From Archilochus colubris (Eukaryota; Chordata; Aves; Apodiformes; Trochilidae), in assembly GCA_023079485.1 (NCBI GenBank), contig CM041086.1:17802401-17866400 (forward strand): a stretch of DNA of 64,000 nucleotides, in the 5' to 3' direction. How positions within the stretch are numbered: position 1 is the first letter of the stretch; every line of letters begins with the position of its first letter. The position numbers were made by a program, and so were the translations under genes. Of the stretch, positions 1 through 14,300 are shown in pieces. The notes under the pieces were generated by a model. That model was not told where the DNA came from. It ran no database searches and saw nothing but the letters and a program-made list of their open reading frames with translations.

Positions 1-506
1 TGTGCCATGCTACAGAACAAAGATAAGGACATGGATCTCCCAAAATAAAGAATTGTGGTACCAACCACAGGAGCACCAGGCTGAGCTGCCTCAGGATATG
101 CAGATGATACTGGAGCAGGGGATATCTCCTTGCTGTAGGTCACCTCTGGAAACCAGATGAAGCTTGGCTACCATCTAGGGAAACTTTGGGGTCCTGAAGA
201 CCAGCAATGCTGATTAAACCAATTTGAGCATTTTCAGGGCTTTTCTGCTGAAGCCAAAAAGCGTGGGGGAAGATGTGAGGCATCAGCTGGGGGAACTCTC
301 CATGCAGTTGTCAGTGAGTGGGTCAGCCCTGCTGCTGAGTCCACTGGGGGACTTTTCTGGCTAGGAAGTAAATACCAACTTAGGGGGGGGTGTTCCATGT
401 TTTTTATATTTGTGTATATTTGTAATTCACCATCATTCTTACGACTTAGTTAAACCTATCTTGGTTTTTCTTCTTCCAACCTTAAAGTCTCTCCCCTATC
501 TCCCTT
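1..506. other. Non-coding flank left of the CR1 tail
   Basis: No coding exon was recognised here. The stretch includes a G run near 380-387, a T-rich AT block near 399-425 and a pyrimidine-rich segment near 460-505 that leads directly into the CR1 3' end. The pyrimidine-rich part loosely resembles material I have seen at the ends of old avian retroelements. No terminal repeats or protein fragments support that, so no element is called. Confidence 0.5.
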
Positions 507-580
507 AAGGGTTGGACTCGATGATCTCTGAGGTCCCTTCCAACCCAGCCAATTCTATGATTCTATGATTCTATGATTCT
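507..580 (+). mobile_element. CR1 LINE 3' terminus (5'-truncated, plus orientation)
   Basis: The segment starts with GGGTTGGACTCGATGATCT, continues through GAGGTCCCTTCCAACCC, and ends in three perfect ATTCTATG octamers (552-575) plus a partial fourth (ATTCT, 576-580). GGGTTGGA and TCCAACCC form the inverted arms of the conserved CR1 3' hairpin. The octamer tail is the diagnostic end of chicken-repeat-1 retrotransposons, which have short tandem repeats instead of poly(A). No reverse transcriptase or endonuclease sequence is visible upstream, so this is a 5'-truncated insertion, the usual CR1 form. The true 5' junction is uncertain and could lie left of 507. This element is the main evidence that the window is avian. 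Confidence 0.9.
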
Positions 581-3500
581 GCTCCCGTGTCCCTTGCTTT
601 ACACAACTCTCCTGACAAGATCATGTCATCACACGAAGTACGTTGGCAGGAGGAAAAGAGCACAAACAGTACCAGGGTATTTGCTCATCTTCAGTCTAAG
701 AGTGCTTTAGATGTCACAGGAGTCTCCTCAAGGGCCTTTATGGCACATTTTATGTTGCAGTCAAAAGCCCTTCATGCTGATTGCAGTAGCACTGAGATGG
801 TCCCACAGCAATCACAAGAGTGAGAAACTTTCCTTCATAAGTCAAAAGCTGATTATTGAAAGCAAACGTGGTACAGACACAACTGGAAGTAAATACAGGC
901 AGATTTCAAGAAGCCAAAGATGAAGGTCAAATACAGACAGATTTCAAGCCCAAGGTGAAGGTCACTGAAGGAGCTGCCAGAGTTGGGTTTTGTAAGTGAA
1001 ATCCTCAGGTACTTTGTGACTGAAAACAGGGCTTGCAAAGTGTATTACAGTGCATGGGACTGCATCACCCTTGGATGGGAGGCAGGTACAAATGCTGATT
1101 CTTCTTTTTGTAATTCTAAGGTGGTGCAGCACAATTGTGTGCTTGGCTTTCTTGTTTAAATCTTCCTGAGATGCTCTGCTGAGACTTTATTGAAATGCTG
1201 TTCAGTTTCATTTGACCTACTGCCACCATAATGCCACATAAATTGGGAATAAATCTGACATACTTAAAATGCTGCAGAACAGCTTCTGCTTTTTAAGTTG
1301 GCAATTCCTCTGCAAGGTGATAAAACTACACACTGAAATCTGTGCTAATTTTGTTTCAGGGTGATTTGATGTAGATGGCCTGCCATACAACATTTCAAGC
1401 TTTATTCCTTGGGCTGCTACCTAGACTACTCTCTGCTGGAAAAGATGGCTGGAAACTTCATTTTACCATTAAGATAAAACAGAGAATCCCATAAAATCTC
1501 ATTTCTGCAGAAACTGTCATTACCAGAAAAACACAAACTATCACAAGGCCCTACATAAAACAGCACCAAAAGCCATGTATTTCCCAGTGAAGTCCATGTC
1601 TAGGGTCTGGCTAGTAATGAAAGCAAACTGAAATGGAAAGAAGAAATCCTTATTATATCTGAACACACATGAGCCAGTCCCCATTCTCTTCTAAAAGCTC
1701 CTTCTAAATCATCCTTCCAGTTTGCTGTAGAGAGAGAAAGCTCATCTTTGGGCTGCTGATCATCTTTGGAGTTTCTTTAATTACAATTTTCTGGCTGGCA
1801 GCTTCACTGTCAATGACCACAGAGGAAGTCATTTTCACAGAAGGAGGAAAATCATCCTGTGTTAAGTACAGAGTAACAGAGCCAAAAGTTTTAGGTACTC
1901 CTCCCACGTGCACCATCCATACATTTTGCAGGGCAAATCATTTAACCTCTCTACCTGTTTGTCCTCATCTCTACAATGAGGGAGGCAGAACTGACCCAGT
2001 TCTTATTTCAAATGTCAAATGGTTTCAAAGCATTTTGAAGTCATTCAGTAAAAGGCATTACAAAAGGACAGTGCATTGTTCCTGCCACACTGCTATGTAA
2101 CACATAACAAGAGCTAAAATATGATATCAAGGGAAAGATTAAATCCCTCCTGAAGCTTACAAAGGTTAATGCTCTGCCTTCAGATTCACAAGTGAGAACT
2201 GTCTGAACACACAACATGTATTTAGGATGAAAAAACAAGCAAGCTGACAAAAAAGCAGCTGCCTGTCTATTTGCTTGCAGAAGTTTTGTGTCCTTACACA
2301 TATTCCTAGAGCAGCCCTGACTCTTCCTGGAGGTCTCTCCCAGTATGTGGTGTGGGGCTCCTGTCATTGGTACACTCATGCTCCTGTGGAACAGGACACA
2401 GTAAGGTGATAACAGGCTTTTAACTGGGGTCTGTGTTCTCACTGCTCCCCTCTCTGCACAATCTCTCCACACTCCCCACTCAATCCTTTGCCTCTTTCTT
2501 AAGCAGGGATGGGTTCAGGACAAAGAGATTTTTACTTACTTTTGTAAGCTGACTTGAACCAAGTAGCCAGAGAAAAAGACATGCTTGGCATGGGGGCTGA
2601 GTGGAGAAGCAAAAGGACCAGATCTCCTCTTCTGAACTCCCCAGAGATAACCTGCAGCCTCAGCACAACTTCCACATGGACACAGGCCTCAAACCTTCAC
2701 TCCCTGGCCTCTATAGAGCTGAACAGGTATTTCCAGGTGCATTTAGTTCCGTGGGATTTACATTTTTAATATTGTTCATTGTTCTTGGGATCTCTAACAG
2801 GTCAAGTGTTCATTGATTCCCAGGAAAACAACTGCTCAGAACAGAGGGAAGAAAATTAAATGCAACACTGATGCTGCTCATATAGCTTTCTCCTGGAGAA
2901 ACTGTGCTGATTTATTCAGTGAATGTATGAGGTGTGTTTTGCATAAACGTCCCAGATCTGAGCCCAGGATTCCATTTTTCACAAGATGCTCCCTCCTCTC
3001 CCATTTCCCCTCTCCCATTCTCATTTATCAGACGTGTCTTGCATAGTAAAAAAGGTTTTATAGGATTCTCTTTTTTCTTTAGGGGAGAGGAAGACAAGAC
3101 AATTATGACTGTCTATCCCAGATTAAAAGCTTTTCCTGTGTATCCCTGTATTTAGCTCACAGGAGGCTCTTTTGTTTAGGCTTTGGGTTTTTTCCCCAGG
3201 ATGTTCTGTCTGCCACCAGGGAATCTTGCAGCCTGTGGATCACACGGTTTGGGTGCTCTGAAAATTGAGCTGGAGTCACTTTGCTCAGGACAGGGGAGCT
3301 GCTTTATCCCTTGCTGAAAGGATGCAGAGTGTATTTATAATCACTCAGTGCAACAGCAATCCCCACCCTGTTCCCACCAGTAAACACAGCACACAGGGCA
3401 GTCGACCAAACAGGACCTGCCAAAAAATAACCAGGGGGATGAGGAAAACAAGGTTTTCATGGGAACTGTGCACAGGACTGGGGTTCATGGTCTGGTGCTA

Positions 3501-6500
3501 CCTCTCCATGACAAGTTTTGGTTAGTCTGGGAGACTTGGGAAGACTTTGGTTTGGGAGACAGGGAAAGGCCATGTTTGGAGCAGGGTGGAGAACAGCTAA
3601 AGTTCTTGGATGAGGGTATTTGCAGGAAGTGACAGACCCTGTGTCAGGCTGTAGTTAAGTAGAGGAGTTCCCTGAAACATTTTTAACTTATGTTCAAAAT
3701 CACTTTCATGGGCAACACTTTGGGGCTTGTTTTCAGCCCATATGATTATTAAATTGTTAAGACAAAGTGAGCCAAGAACCTCAGATTACAATCCTGGAAG
3801 CTGGGCATCCTATCAGCAGCTGGAAATGTGGCTTCTCCAAGTTACTGCCAGGGCCCAAGATTTATTTAAAGTTAGGCTCTACAGTGCTCTTTATTGCATT
3901 TAGAATATTTTCTTTCAGTCTCAGGGAAGCTGCCAACTCATTTTAGCCAAACATGACTCCTGCAACCTAAAATTATTACCTCATCACATTGAGCCCATTT
4001 CAGGGGGATTGAATTAGGACCATATCAACTGATTTATCCATTGCAGAGCTAGCCAACTATCAGCCACGGCTGATAAGCTGCTCTGTCCAGCAAGTGCTAA
4101 CAGAATCATCTGTGCTGAAGACAAAATTAGAACAGAGCTCTACCAAGAAAACAGAAGTAGCTACATTACACCAAGGGGAGCTGAAGCCTGAGGCCAGCTG
4201 AGACACAGAAGATGCTCACCCACAGCTGTGAACCTGGGAGCTTCTCCTATAAACCCCCATCCCATGGGAATATGAAAGGAGGATCAGGGAGACAGATGAG
4301 TCCCCAAGTTCTGTGAAAGTGCTGATTATTTCTGTTCTGCTCACACTGCCTGAACAGCCTTCTAATAGTTGAGTGCACCTGAACCATTGCTAACTGCAGG
4401 AGGTGACCTGCTAATCAATAATCAATAAGCAATAGCCAACAACAGGGATGTGATGGTTTGCATTTGGTGACTGCTGGGGAACAGACCAGGAGACATGAGC
4501 TGAGAAGACAATGCTGGATGGGCAGTGTGTAGAAATAGAAGAGAAACGTAACACAGAAAGATACAAAAATTCTGAGTAGCTGAAGTACCACACTGTGGTC
4601 TTGAGAGAGGTGCTGTAGTTTTGCAGGACCAGTCCTATGGCTGGGACTGTACTTACAGCTCTCTCTGTCCACCTTTAGTAACAGAGACACTGCACAGGGG
4701 GCATAGTTTGTAGTAGTCTCTCTTGCAACTAGGAGACAGGGTATCCTGTACAACAGACCAGTCTCATTGTAAGGAAGGCCAGAAATTCCATGGCTGCTGT
4801 CACAGCCTGCAGAATTAAGTTTATTTAAGTGTTTATTCCTTCTCCTCCTTCCACATCACTGGTAAAGTTCTAGTATTTTTTGAAGGAGAAAGAACTGCAT
4901 TACCCAAATCTCACTTGCCTTCTGTTTTTGCACTCTGTAGTCCAACACAGACACATAGACACAGATACATACAAAGGCTAGACTCTACCTTGGAAAAACC
5001 CCAAAAGCCTCCCATCTGGCACACCCACTTCATCCCAAGTGCTTGGACTTGAAGAGAAACACACTCTGGTTGCCAGAGTCACTCAGCCCTGAACTTCAGC
5101 TCTCACACACCCGTGTGAGTTGCCCAGAGAAATGCAGGATACTCCAGGTCTCATGATACAAATGCATCCAACCCTGTCCTTTTCCTCATGCTGGTGTCAA
5201 GCCTCACAGCAGCTTCTGGCATACCATGCATTTTTTCCAGCTGCTTCTAAAGCTGCAGGTAGAGAAGGCAATGGGAAGGTTTGAGTTGCAGCCACTTCCC
5301 ATCACTGTGCAAAGAAAAGAAACATCTTTATGACCAGCTAATTTGTGGCACTCACTACCACAAAATGCCACCCAAGTCAAGAGCTTAGTAGTGCATATGC
5401 TTGAGTGGAGGGCCTGTGGTTGCACAAAACCATGAAACAACCTGGAGAGATAAGGGGAGGTCATGCTGTAAGGTGCCTACCAGCCAGCATTTGGCTCAAG
5501 GAGCAAACTGGTCAGACAGCAAAGCCTGCTACAGGGGCTCCACAATTTTCACCATTTTTCTTAAGGGAGCTCTCCTTTTCTTCCAAAGTATTGCTACAAT
5601 ATACTGACAAAGGCAGAACACTGGATTTGATATTGAACTCAGCCATTGCAGAAATTCCTTTGTTCTGTGTCTCAACAAGAATGGCTGTGTATGTCATTTG
5701 AAGAACATCCATTTTATTTATTTCCCATCTCTTTGTCTCAGTTCTCCATTTTTACAGATCAATTGGCACAGAAGCTGGATGTTTCAGCAAATGAGGTTAA
5801 CCTCTGACCATAAATTGCTGCTCCCACAGGAGGAAGTGGTAATAAAAAAGGAAACTGCCATAACTACAGCAGAGGACAGCAAAGGCAGACAGACCAAGGG
5901 TTGTACAAATTACAAAACCACCAGCCCCTGAAACCCATACCAGGACCAGCCATGCAAATAATAAAGTGTGACATAAACACACGCAAAACTGGACTCACTT
6001 TGGCCAGAACAATCATTCCTATGCCAAGAAAAATAAGCAGCTTTCCCATTTTCCCTGGAGTTTCACATTTAATGGCTCTCAGGGCCTATGCCACATCAGA
6101 GACAACACATGGCAATAGACCACAGGCAGCTGAAAAGAGAAATGATCAAATTGTCTGTAGCATTGCTTTTAACTGCCATGTCATGCAAGAACAGAGGGCA
6201 AGATAGCCCTTGGTAACAGTGGTCTGTCCAGGATAAATCCAAGTGAATGCACAGTTGAGTGCCCCATCAGATGTGCATCAGGATTTTCAGATCAAGACTG
6301 TGGGCTGATCCCTGTCTCTGGCTGGAACCTACCCATGTGAATTTAAATGCTTATTTGAAAAGTTCTTAAAGGAATGAGAAAGAGATAAGTAACTTCATGA
6401 TTAACTCCCCTCTAGAGCAGCTCTGAGCATGGAGGCACCCTAAAATCACTGCCATTTGGGGAAAAGTTGCCCAGGTGAGTTGTAAGAAGGGAAAGGAAAG

Positions 6501-8979
6501 AGAGAATGAAATTCTGCAGGGCTGTGGCTAGGGGAGATGGGGGGTTTTTGGTCTTCATTTAGGGGTGTCATGCATGGCTGGCTTTTTAGAGCATTCTGGT
6601 GAGAAGCCAGCACAAAGGATGAGGATGGGTGAAAACAAAACCTGACCTAAGCCCAGAAATAAAAGAGACTCTGACACTTTGGAAATTTGTCTCAGAAAGG
6701 CTCCCTATACTTCCCAGAGAGTTTCAAGATGCTTTCTGCTTTGTTTCTCTTGTTTATTGGCTGTTGGGAAACTCTACAGTTTTCCTAGAATATATTAGAG
6801 GATTATGGGGGCCAAAGACACCCCCACCTGCACTGCAGAGAGCCTGCTTCATCACTTCTTGGGTTGTTGTTTTGTAGGTAACTGAGGGAGGGAATGATGT
6901 AGGTTTATAAAATCATGAGAGTGGCACAAAGAGGGTGAAGAGGCAACAAAAGCTGCACTAAGAAACTTAGGGAGCAGTAAATGAAGCTAGCAGGTGGCAC
7001 GTTGAAGAGAAGCCAAAGGAGATGTTTCTACATGCACCTTGCCAAAACACTATGGAAAACTTTGCTGTGGGTATCAGAAGCATACATGTCCTTAAGAAGA
7101 GTGATTAAGGTCATGGCAGACAAAGACACCAAGATTTCTTAAGCAAAAAGACACCACCTCTCAGGCACCATGTGCCCAGATGGTTGCAGACTGGGAAACT
7201 AATCCTTGAAAAGACTATTTCCTTGCTACCTTCTTAAATGCTTTCAACTTGAGCCACTGTCTTCCCTCTCCTGTGCAAAAGCAGAAGGAACATCAGAATG
7301 CAAAGAGAAGATTTGCTGCCTTTCCTCTCAGAGCAGCACAGCCTCTGCAGCCATGGCAGCAACCCCGTGTGATGGTGTGTGGGCCAGCTGCTGGAGGAGC
7401 AGAGGGAGCTGGAGCTGGCTGCTCCCATGCTGCTGGTCCTCCTCCTGATTTCCAGCTGGTAAATTGCATTAAAAGAAGCTCGGGCTGTAACTGAGTAACA
7501 TGATTTTCCAGGGTAAACAATTACCAGAGTTGCCAGAGGGATGTGGCCCATGGAAAGGAGGCACCCAAGATACTCAGCCAGGGGAAGGGAAGCATTCAGT
7601 GGACACTTGCTGTGAAAATGAGATCCATGCTTTCTCTCCTTTCCTAGATCATGTTCCCTATCTTGCTTTTTGTTGGGAGGGGATGGAGGAGTGACATCAA
7701 CATTGCTATGAGATTGAAACAATAAATAGTTCTTTATCACCATAACATTGCAAACCATTGCAAAATCTCTATTGCTCTCCAGGCCAACACTTGTAATAAG
7801 CTACTGCCAAACAAAATGGCAAAAAAACAACTATTTATCAGCTGACCCTGGAATGTTTTCCTTGTCATTCAGGAGCATTGCTTTTTTGACTTAAGGAAGA
7901 GGACAAAGAACAGTCAAATCACACAGAACTGAATTAATATCAGAGCTGTAAGAATGTCATGACATTACTTGTCAAAGGGACATCTAAACTTCAGCTTGGG
8001 TTTCTGGGGCTGGGAGATAGGATTTGAAAGATGCTATTACTCAGCCATCAAGCTGTGGCATTATTTTGATGTTCATGGGACTAAAATAATAACTCTTCTA
8101 GAAGAATGCTATATGCTTTAACACAGGCTAATAATTTCAGTCTACAATTCATGACCACACTCCAACAATCCCTGGCAGACAACTCATTTGTTACTCAATT
8201 ATATGGCACAGAAAGACAAGCCAGTGCATAGCAGCAGAGCTCGCTGCCAATATACACTAACAGAAGATGCAAATTATTACTTTTTAAACAATTTCTATAA
8301 AACAGTGTTAGATTTCTACATAAACTTGGTGGTTTCATGCCTATTAAATTTTAATACAGTGCATGAAATCAGCAGAAAGTACCTTCTGAAATGCTCATTG
8401 TTACAGCTCTGTGTTAGTTTCCACCTGCCAGGTTCTGCTACCTTTATGCATTTTGAGTAGCCCCTTATTCCTGAAATAGTTCCACTGAAAGTTGGGTTTT
8501 CTGAGACCACCACAAGGTACCTCTAACAGAGTAACAAAAAGCTGCTGAAGCAGAGTAATAGAATCAGTGTAGCTGGGGAATAGAAAGATGTGCTGAATCC
8601 TACCCCCAGGTAAACCTCCAATAGATTACACATCTCCTTGGAAAGTGTTGCAATCCTCATACCCTGCACCTTGCCTCAGTCCACACAAACTATCATCACT
8701 ACTTCATCAAGGAAAGTGGGAGTGAGATTATTACTAAAACAAGCCCTTTCCCTCCAGTTCACTCTGGGTCAAACCTGCTATTCCCTGGAGTCTTGCAGTA
8801 TGTGTCAAAGACAGAACAGCTTGCTGGTGACAAAAGGAGTGCAGAGGGACAGTGGCACTCTGTGGGGACACATGGTGCTTGGGACAGCACAGTAGCTAGG
8901 CCTGGACATGTGGCAGAACTGTCCCTACAAGCAAGGAAGGTGTAAGTACAGCACTACTGGGAACAACATGAGAAAGGCT

Positions 8980-9430
8980 GATGGGGTAGGCCAGGCTGTG
9001 CAGACAGAGTAGGGCCACACTGAAGGGGAGAGGGGCAGAGGAGCTGGTGGGAGACAAAAGGGAGCAGAAAGGTGGCTGTGAGAGGCCAATGTGACTCAAA
9101 AAGAGCAGGGAGGACACAAAGGGCTTCACCATGAGAAAGCTGGTTAAGAAAGACAAAATGGAGAGCTGAGAGCAAGGTCTGAGAGCATGTGATGAGGCCA
9201 CAGGGCACTGCAGGAGAAACAAGAGTTAGAAAGCCTTTTGGACTGTGGCTGATGTGAAAGCAACAGTCAAATCCCTTTAAAGAGGCTCCACTGTAAGTGC
9301 TGGGATTCATGGCTGCTGGCTCCAGCAAGCAGCTTCCATCAGGTGAGAACAGGAAGCTTGGCTATGAATCATGAAGGAATGGCTGAAAGGACAACTGCTT
9401 TCCTTAGTGCTCTGGGATAACACTGGGAAG
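8980..9430. other. Purine-biased strand segment
   Basis: Over about 450 bases the plus strand is rich in GGGAG, AGGAG and AAAGG motifs. This creates two overlapping Ser/Leu/Pro-rich open frames on the minus strand (8896-9222 and 8954-9328). Their composition follows from the strand bias and they have no recognisable domain. The segment is not a perfect homopurine tract. Confidence 0.5.
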
Positions 9431-11282
9431 GAAGAAGCACCCCTTGGCCTTGCAACACCCCCATCAACCCTGCCATTGGTGCTGGCAGAATACCTCAATG
9501 GCTCATTTCCCAATGCTGCCTCTTCCTTGCAAAGTAGTTGCTAGTTTAATCCTTCTGCAGGCTAGAGATGTCACCAGTAAAATCTCCATTTCACCTGCAC
9601 AAAGTCAGTTTATGGACTGTGACCAAGTCAGTGAAATTTGCCACTTTAAAAGTCATTTATGATCCCAGAGGAATGTTATATGAGTGCACAATGGCATGGA
9701 GTAAGGGTGACACACTGTGTGGACAGAGAGAAGTGCAATTCCTCTTCTCTTTTACAACTTCTTTTGAGACATTTGGTCCTTTTTTTTGACATTTTTGTGT
9801 GGCTGGAGATAAACCCAAAGTAGACCTGTTGGAGATCTCCTTTGGCCCTTTCCTATAAAATGGCCAAAGCCTTCAGGTGAGCTCCTCTGCCCAGCATCTC
9901 TGCTGCTGCAGCACAACCTGCCCTCACACCAACAACTCCCATCTTGCATTAAGCCAGTAGCAAGAGGCAGTAAATCTCAGGATGTTCCTAGATTGTGGAG
10001 AAGGAAAAGTTTTCTGTGACCTACTAGAGACACACAGCTTCAGAGCAAATGTGCAGTTAGCTGCAGATGGCAATATCTCCAGCAGTCAGTGTGGACTCTG
10101 CAATGTGTGGAGAAATGGAGCAAGCCTGGCTCAAGGAGCTTAAAGCTAAAAGAAAAAAAGATTAAGCAGCAGTTTCATGTGGATTTTTTTTTTAACAGAC
10201 TGTGAGTTTAACCCTTATGTGAAGAAAGTACTACCTTACACACAACTTGAAAGGTCTGTGTGATTAGAGATCTTGATCCTAATTTCCAAATGCATCAGCC
10301 AAGAGTCTAAGACAGATACTTGTGTAAAGAAATTGTAAGAGAGAGAAGCAGAGATGAGAAATGCACATGTCAGTCTCCAGAGCCTGTCTTGCTGATTTTT
10401 AAATCATTGATTTTCCTACTGAAAGCCCTTGCCATTCCCACCTCTGTTGTTAAGTGTGCAAAAAATCCCTGCAGTATTTTTCATTCTTCCTGATGCCCAG
10501 AAGACAAAGAACCTCTCTGTACACCCTTGTGGCATTGCTTGGGATATTAAGGCTTTTAAAAAATAACTGCTTTGTTCTTTAGAAATCAGTAAACAAGCTA
10601 TGAGATGGCAGGTGCCCACCCTCAGAAAACACGAAGTTTCGGGTTTTATTTTTTCAAAAAGGAGGAGTAACATCTTTTTTTTTTCACCTGTGAGCATCAT
10701 CCTTTACTGAACATTATGGGCAGAAACAAGCATAACCCTTCTGCCATGGGATCAAGGTTTTGTTATACTGCCCTTCCAATTCAATTTGCCAGGACCAGTC
10801 TCACCCCCGTGCCTGTAGTGACATCCTTCTCCCATTTAACCCTGAAACATCTCACCTTGCTAGAAACTTTATTACCTTGTCAGTCTGAGGCTCCTTCTTC
10901 AGCATAATTATGGTACTTAATAGCTGGTGTTACTGCAGTAGGGAGCATGATTTTTATCAGATCCCTGTGTCTTTGGGATATATACTTAACCCAGCTTTAC
11001 AGATGAGGAGCAGAAGGACAGTGAGATCAAGTGGCTTTTCCAGGAATACACAGGTGGGCTGAGGCAGAGGAACAGTTTGAATCATGCTATTAAAGCAGAG
11101 GCTAATGCCCTGACAACTCCATCATTCCTCCCATCTGAAGTCTGACATCCCACTGAGTTTAAGAGACTGCTAATGGAGAAACTTGGAGAAGTGAGAGGAC
11201 TGAGCAGGAAGAACATATCTGACTTCACTTACAGGAAAAACAGCAGAATGCAGTCGCTGAGAACCGCAAGGTCTTGTGAGCC

Positions 11283-11304
11283 TTTTTTTTTTTTTTTTTT
11301 TTTT
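11283..11304. repeat. 22-base poly(T) run
   Basis: Twenty-two consecutive T are followed by ACAG. It could be the reverse complement of a retroposed poly(A) tail or a simple homopolymer. The flanks show no recognisable retrocopy or target-site duplication. The ACAG end makes it look like a splice acceptor, but no coherent coding exon follows. Confidence 0.85.
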
Positions 11305-14300
11305 ACAGGAAACAGCATCCCAGAAGTGCACACTTAATCTCTGAAACTTATGGCATGGACTATGCTGAACCAACGGCCTGAGCATGGCTCCCTGGCTGGG
11401 GTGCTAACTCCCGGGAGACAAAGGGGAGTCTGTTGTCTCAGCTCCACACAGCCACTCAGACAAGCTGGTCCTGAGCACTATTCCTGGCCTCGTGCTGACT
11501 CACTTGGTGACCTTGCTGAGAAAAGCCTCTTACATCCAAGTCAGCCTGCCTGCAAGAACCATCGTGGTCTCCTAGGGTTGGATTCTACTTGAAACACAGA
11601 GGATGAACAAATACGAAATATTTCTTCTCCTTCCCTTCATCACCCACCCCCTGGGGTGAGCAGGAACTGGACAGGTAGATGAACCCCTCCTGCTATCCTC
11701 CCACAAGCTCTCTCTGCACCTCCTTCCTTAATTTTACAATTAATTGTGCCAGTGAATCTTGGTTTTGCAGTGCCCCAGCTCACGACACACAGCAGCCTTA
11801 AGGCAGGTACTTACTTTCTTGAAGTGCTTTGTGTTCATACTCATGGCTCCTCATGGTTGTCCTCTGTCCTCTTCAGCCTGACACCTCATCCTGCCCAGAT
11901 ACCAGTGGTGAGAGGAAGATGCTGGCTGATGGAAGGGAGGCTTTCTGCTAGAGGAGCCAGGACAGGTTTGGGTTTTGCTGCTTGGAGATTTGACAGCTGC
12001 TACTGCTGACCTGTGGAAGGACAATGCATGACCCTCAGATTTTTTTATCCAATGGGGGACACAACCACCTTTTGAAAAAAACTGCATCGTAAACAGATTC
12101 CCTTTGTCACTTTACTAATCCCACTGCGTTCTGTTAAGGGTGAAAGGATTTTCAGAATCCAATTTATTCATTGTTAGTTACGTTTCTTCATCCAGGTTCA
12201 GAGCCAAAACTCATTAAAGGCAGTGGGAATCTTCCCATTCACTTCTATTGGCTTTAGCTCAAGCTTTTATTCAGTCCCTTGTGGCTTGGACAATGAAGAT
12301 CAGTGATGGCAGTTTCACTATCATGTCTTTGTGCCACCATGTCTCGTTTCTAAAACCTTCAGCACAATGTCCATTTGTCTTTAGCAACTGCTTCCTTTCA
12401 GATTTCAGAAGTAAGTAAGTCCATGGAAGATATATTTCTTTTGGCTTTGCATTGGCTGAAAGCTCATTTGCAGACATTTTCATTTTGGTAGACAGTGTCT
12501 CTTTGATTCTCTCCATCATCTCAACACACCAGCCTGCTATTTTTGCCTCCCAGGCTTGGCTGCACTGAGTCATGTTGCTCTCTCTGGTTTACTTTGGAGC
12601 TAGAGATCCCAGCAATAATCTCACTGCTTGTCCTATGGAGACAGGAAGTATTTGCTTGTGAAATCTAACAGAAAGATGGCAGCTCAGTGAAAGGAGTGCT
12701 GAGCATATTCTTTTAGCAAAAGTAACAGGAAGAAAAACAACGTCATGATTAATGACACATCACTGCAAGATTATCACACACCTTCCAGCTGACTGCTGCA
12801 TGGTGAGTGAGATGTCTGGAGCTTTCCTGGCCTCTCCCCACTGGCCTTGCAGGTCAGTGCTGAAGGGAACATCTTACATTGCTCCAGATGCTGCTCTATG
12901 GCTACTGCAATCACTAAGAGGTAGCAAACAGGGAGAGAGAATAGGCTGGTACTGGCTGATCCAAAACTGCCTTCCCAGTTTTCACTAAGCAGCATGAGGG
13001 GGGAAGGCTGGAGTGGGGTGTAGCACTTGTAACGTGGCTTTTAAAATTCTTTGGAGTAAGCAATGGTACATGTTAAGACTTAAGTGATAAACTGGGACAC
13101 AGTGCCCCTCTGGTACCAAGTTAAATAGCTCACAGTAGAGAATTCCAGCCCTCTGCTGTTGGTTGAATTAACCCTAACACTTTCATGACTGATGTGGCTA
13201 GTGCCTTGATTAATATGTGTGCTCTGGTACCACTAGTGCTTTTCTGTCTTGCTACTGTCCAGGCCTATCTGGGCTTTTTTGTCCTCAAAGATTTCTCTCC
13301 CTCCACTGCAGCTATTTGATTCAGACAGATCTAACTGGTGATCGTGCTCTGGAGATGTAAGCAGAAAACTTCCATGTAGAGGGAACGTCTGCAGAGCACC
13401 ACGGGTGTGAACCATGGTTCTCATTCTCAATCAGAATGGTAAGAAAATCTGTTTTAGCCCCCAGAGAGAGAGAACAAGTACAGGGGAATTAGAATCCAAA
13501 GAAAAATAAATAAAATGAGCATTCCTGGTTGCTCACTGAGACCTGCAGCTGGATGAAGCCCATTCTTCTCCCACTTTGAAGTTCATGTTCTGGCGAAGGA
13601 AAACCTTTCACATGAAATCTGGCCTCTGACTGAGGGAGGTCACTGCAGGGAGAAGACGTGGATGAAGGTACCTCAAAGGGCTGGAATATCTTACCTCAAA
13701 CATTGTGTATGGATGAAACCTGGCTCATGAATTTCTTCCTCATTAGGTGGATATCACTGTCTTTCTGCCACAGACTCTAGCAGGACAAAACAGAGATCAA
13801 CAAACCCCATGCCTCTCTCCTTTTGTGGATGGCTATTTTTTTTTTCTTAACATTTCTCTTGTTTTGTACTCTTGGCTCAGGAATCTGTCTGCTGCTCCAA
13901 ACCAGTTAATTCCTTCTGAGAGCAGTACGGGCCCAAGGCCTAGGTTATATTTATAAGCTGTAAGGATCTCCCCAGGCAGCCTCAATTATAAAGGATTCGA
14001 GTCAAACAGCTACAAGGAGATGCTCAAAAACAACCTCAGAGCGGAAACACGAATAGATGGAACATCACACATTTCCCCCATGTTAAAGTTTAAAAAAACA
14101 AACTGCAGTTCAAAGCACTCTATAATGGGAGGTAAGTAATCTTTATCCTTTAATCTCCCACGTTTCCAGCAAAAGGATGAAACGTTCTGCTTTCCTCTGG
14201 TGTCTGGACATCCGTGTTTAAGAAGTTTTTCAGGCAGGTCCCCACGTTTTTGCACCAGTGCCAGGGCAAGAAGGATTGTGTGAGGGAAGAACAGCAGGGC

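Noticed and set aside
2041..2472. 143-codon minus-strand open frame
   Set aside because: No recognisable family, no promoter or splice context, and unremarkable composition.
7234..7758. Longest open frame in the window, 174 codons on the minus strand
   Set aside because: It is Ser/Leu-rich low-complexity translation with no domain, no signal and no exon context, consistent with a chance ORF in non-coding DNA.
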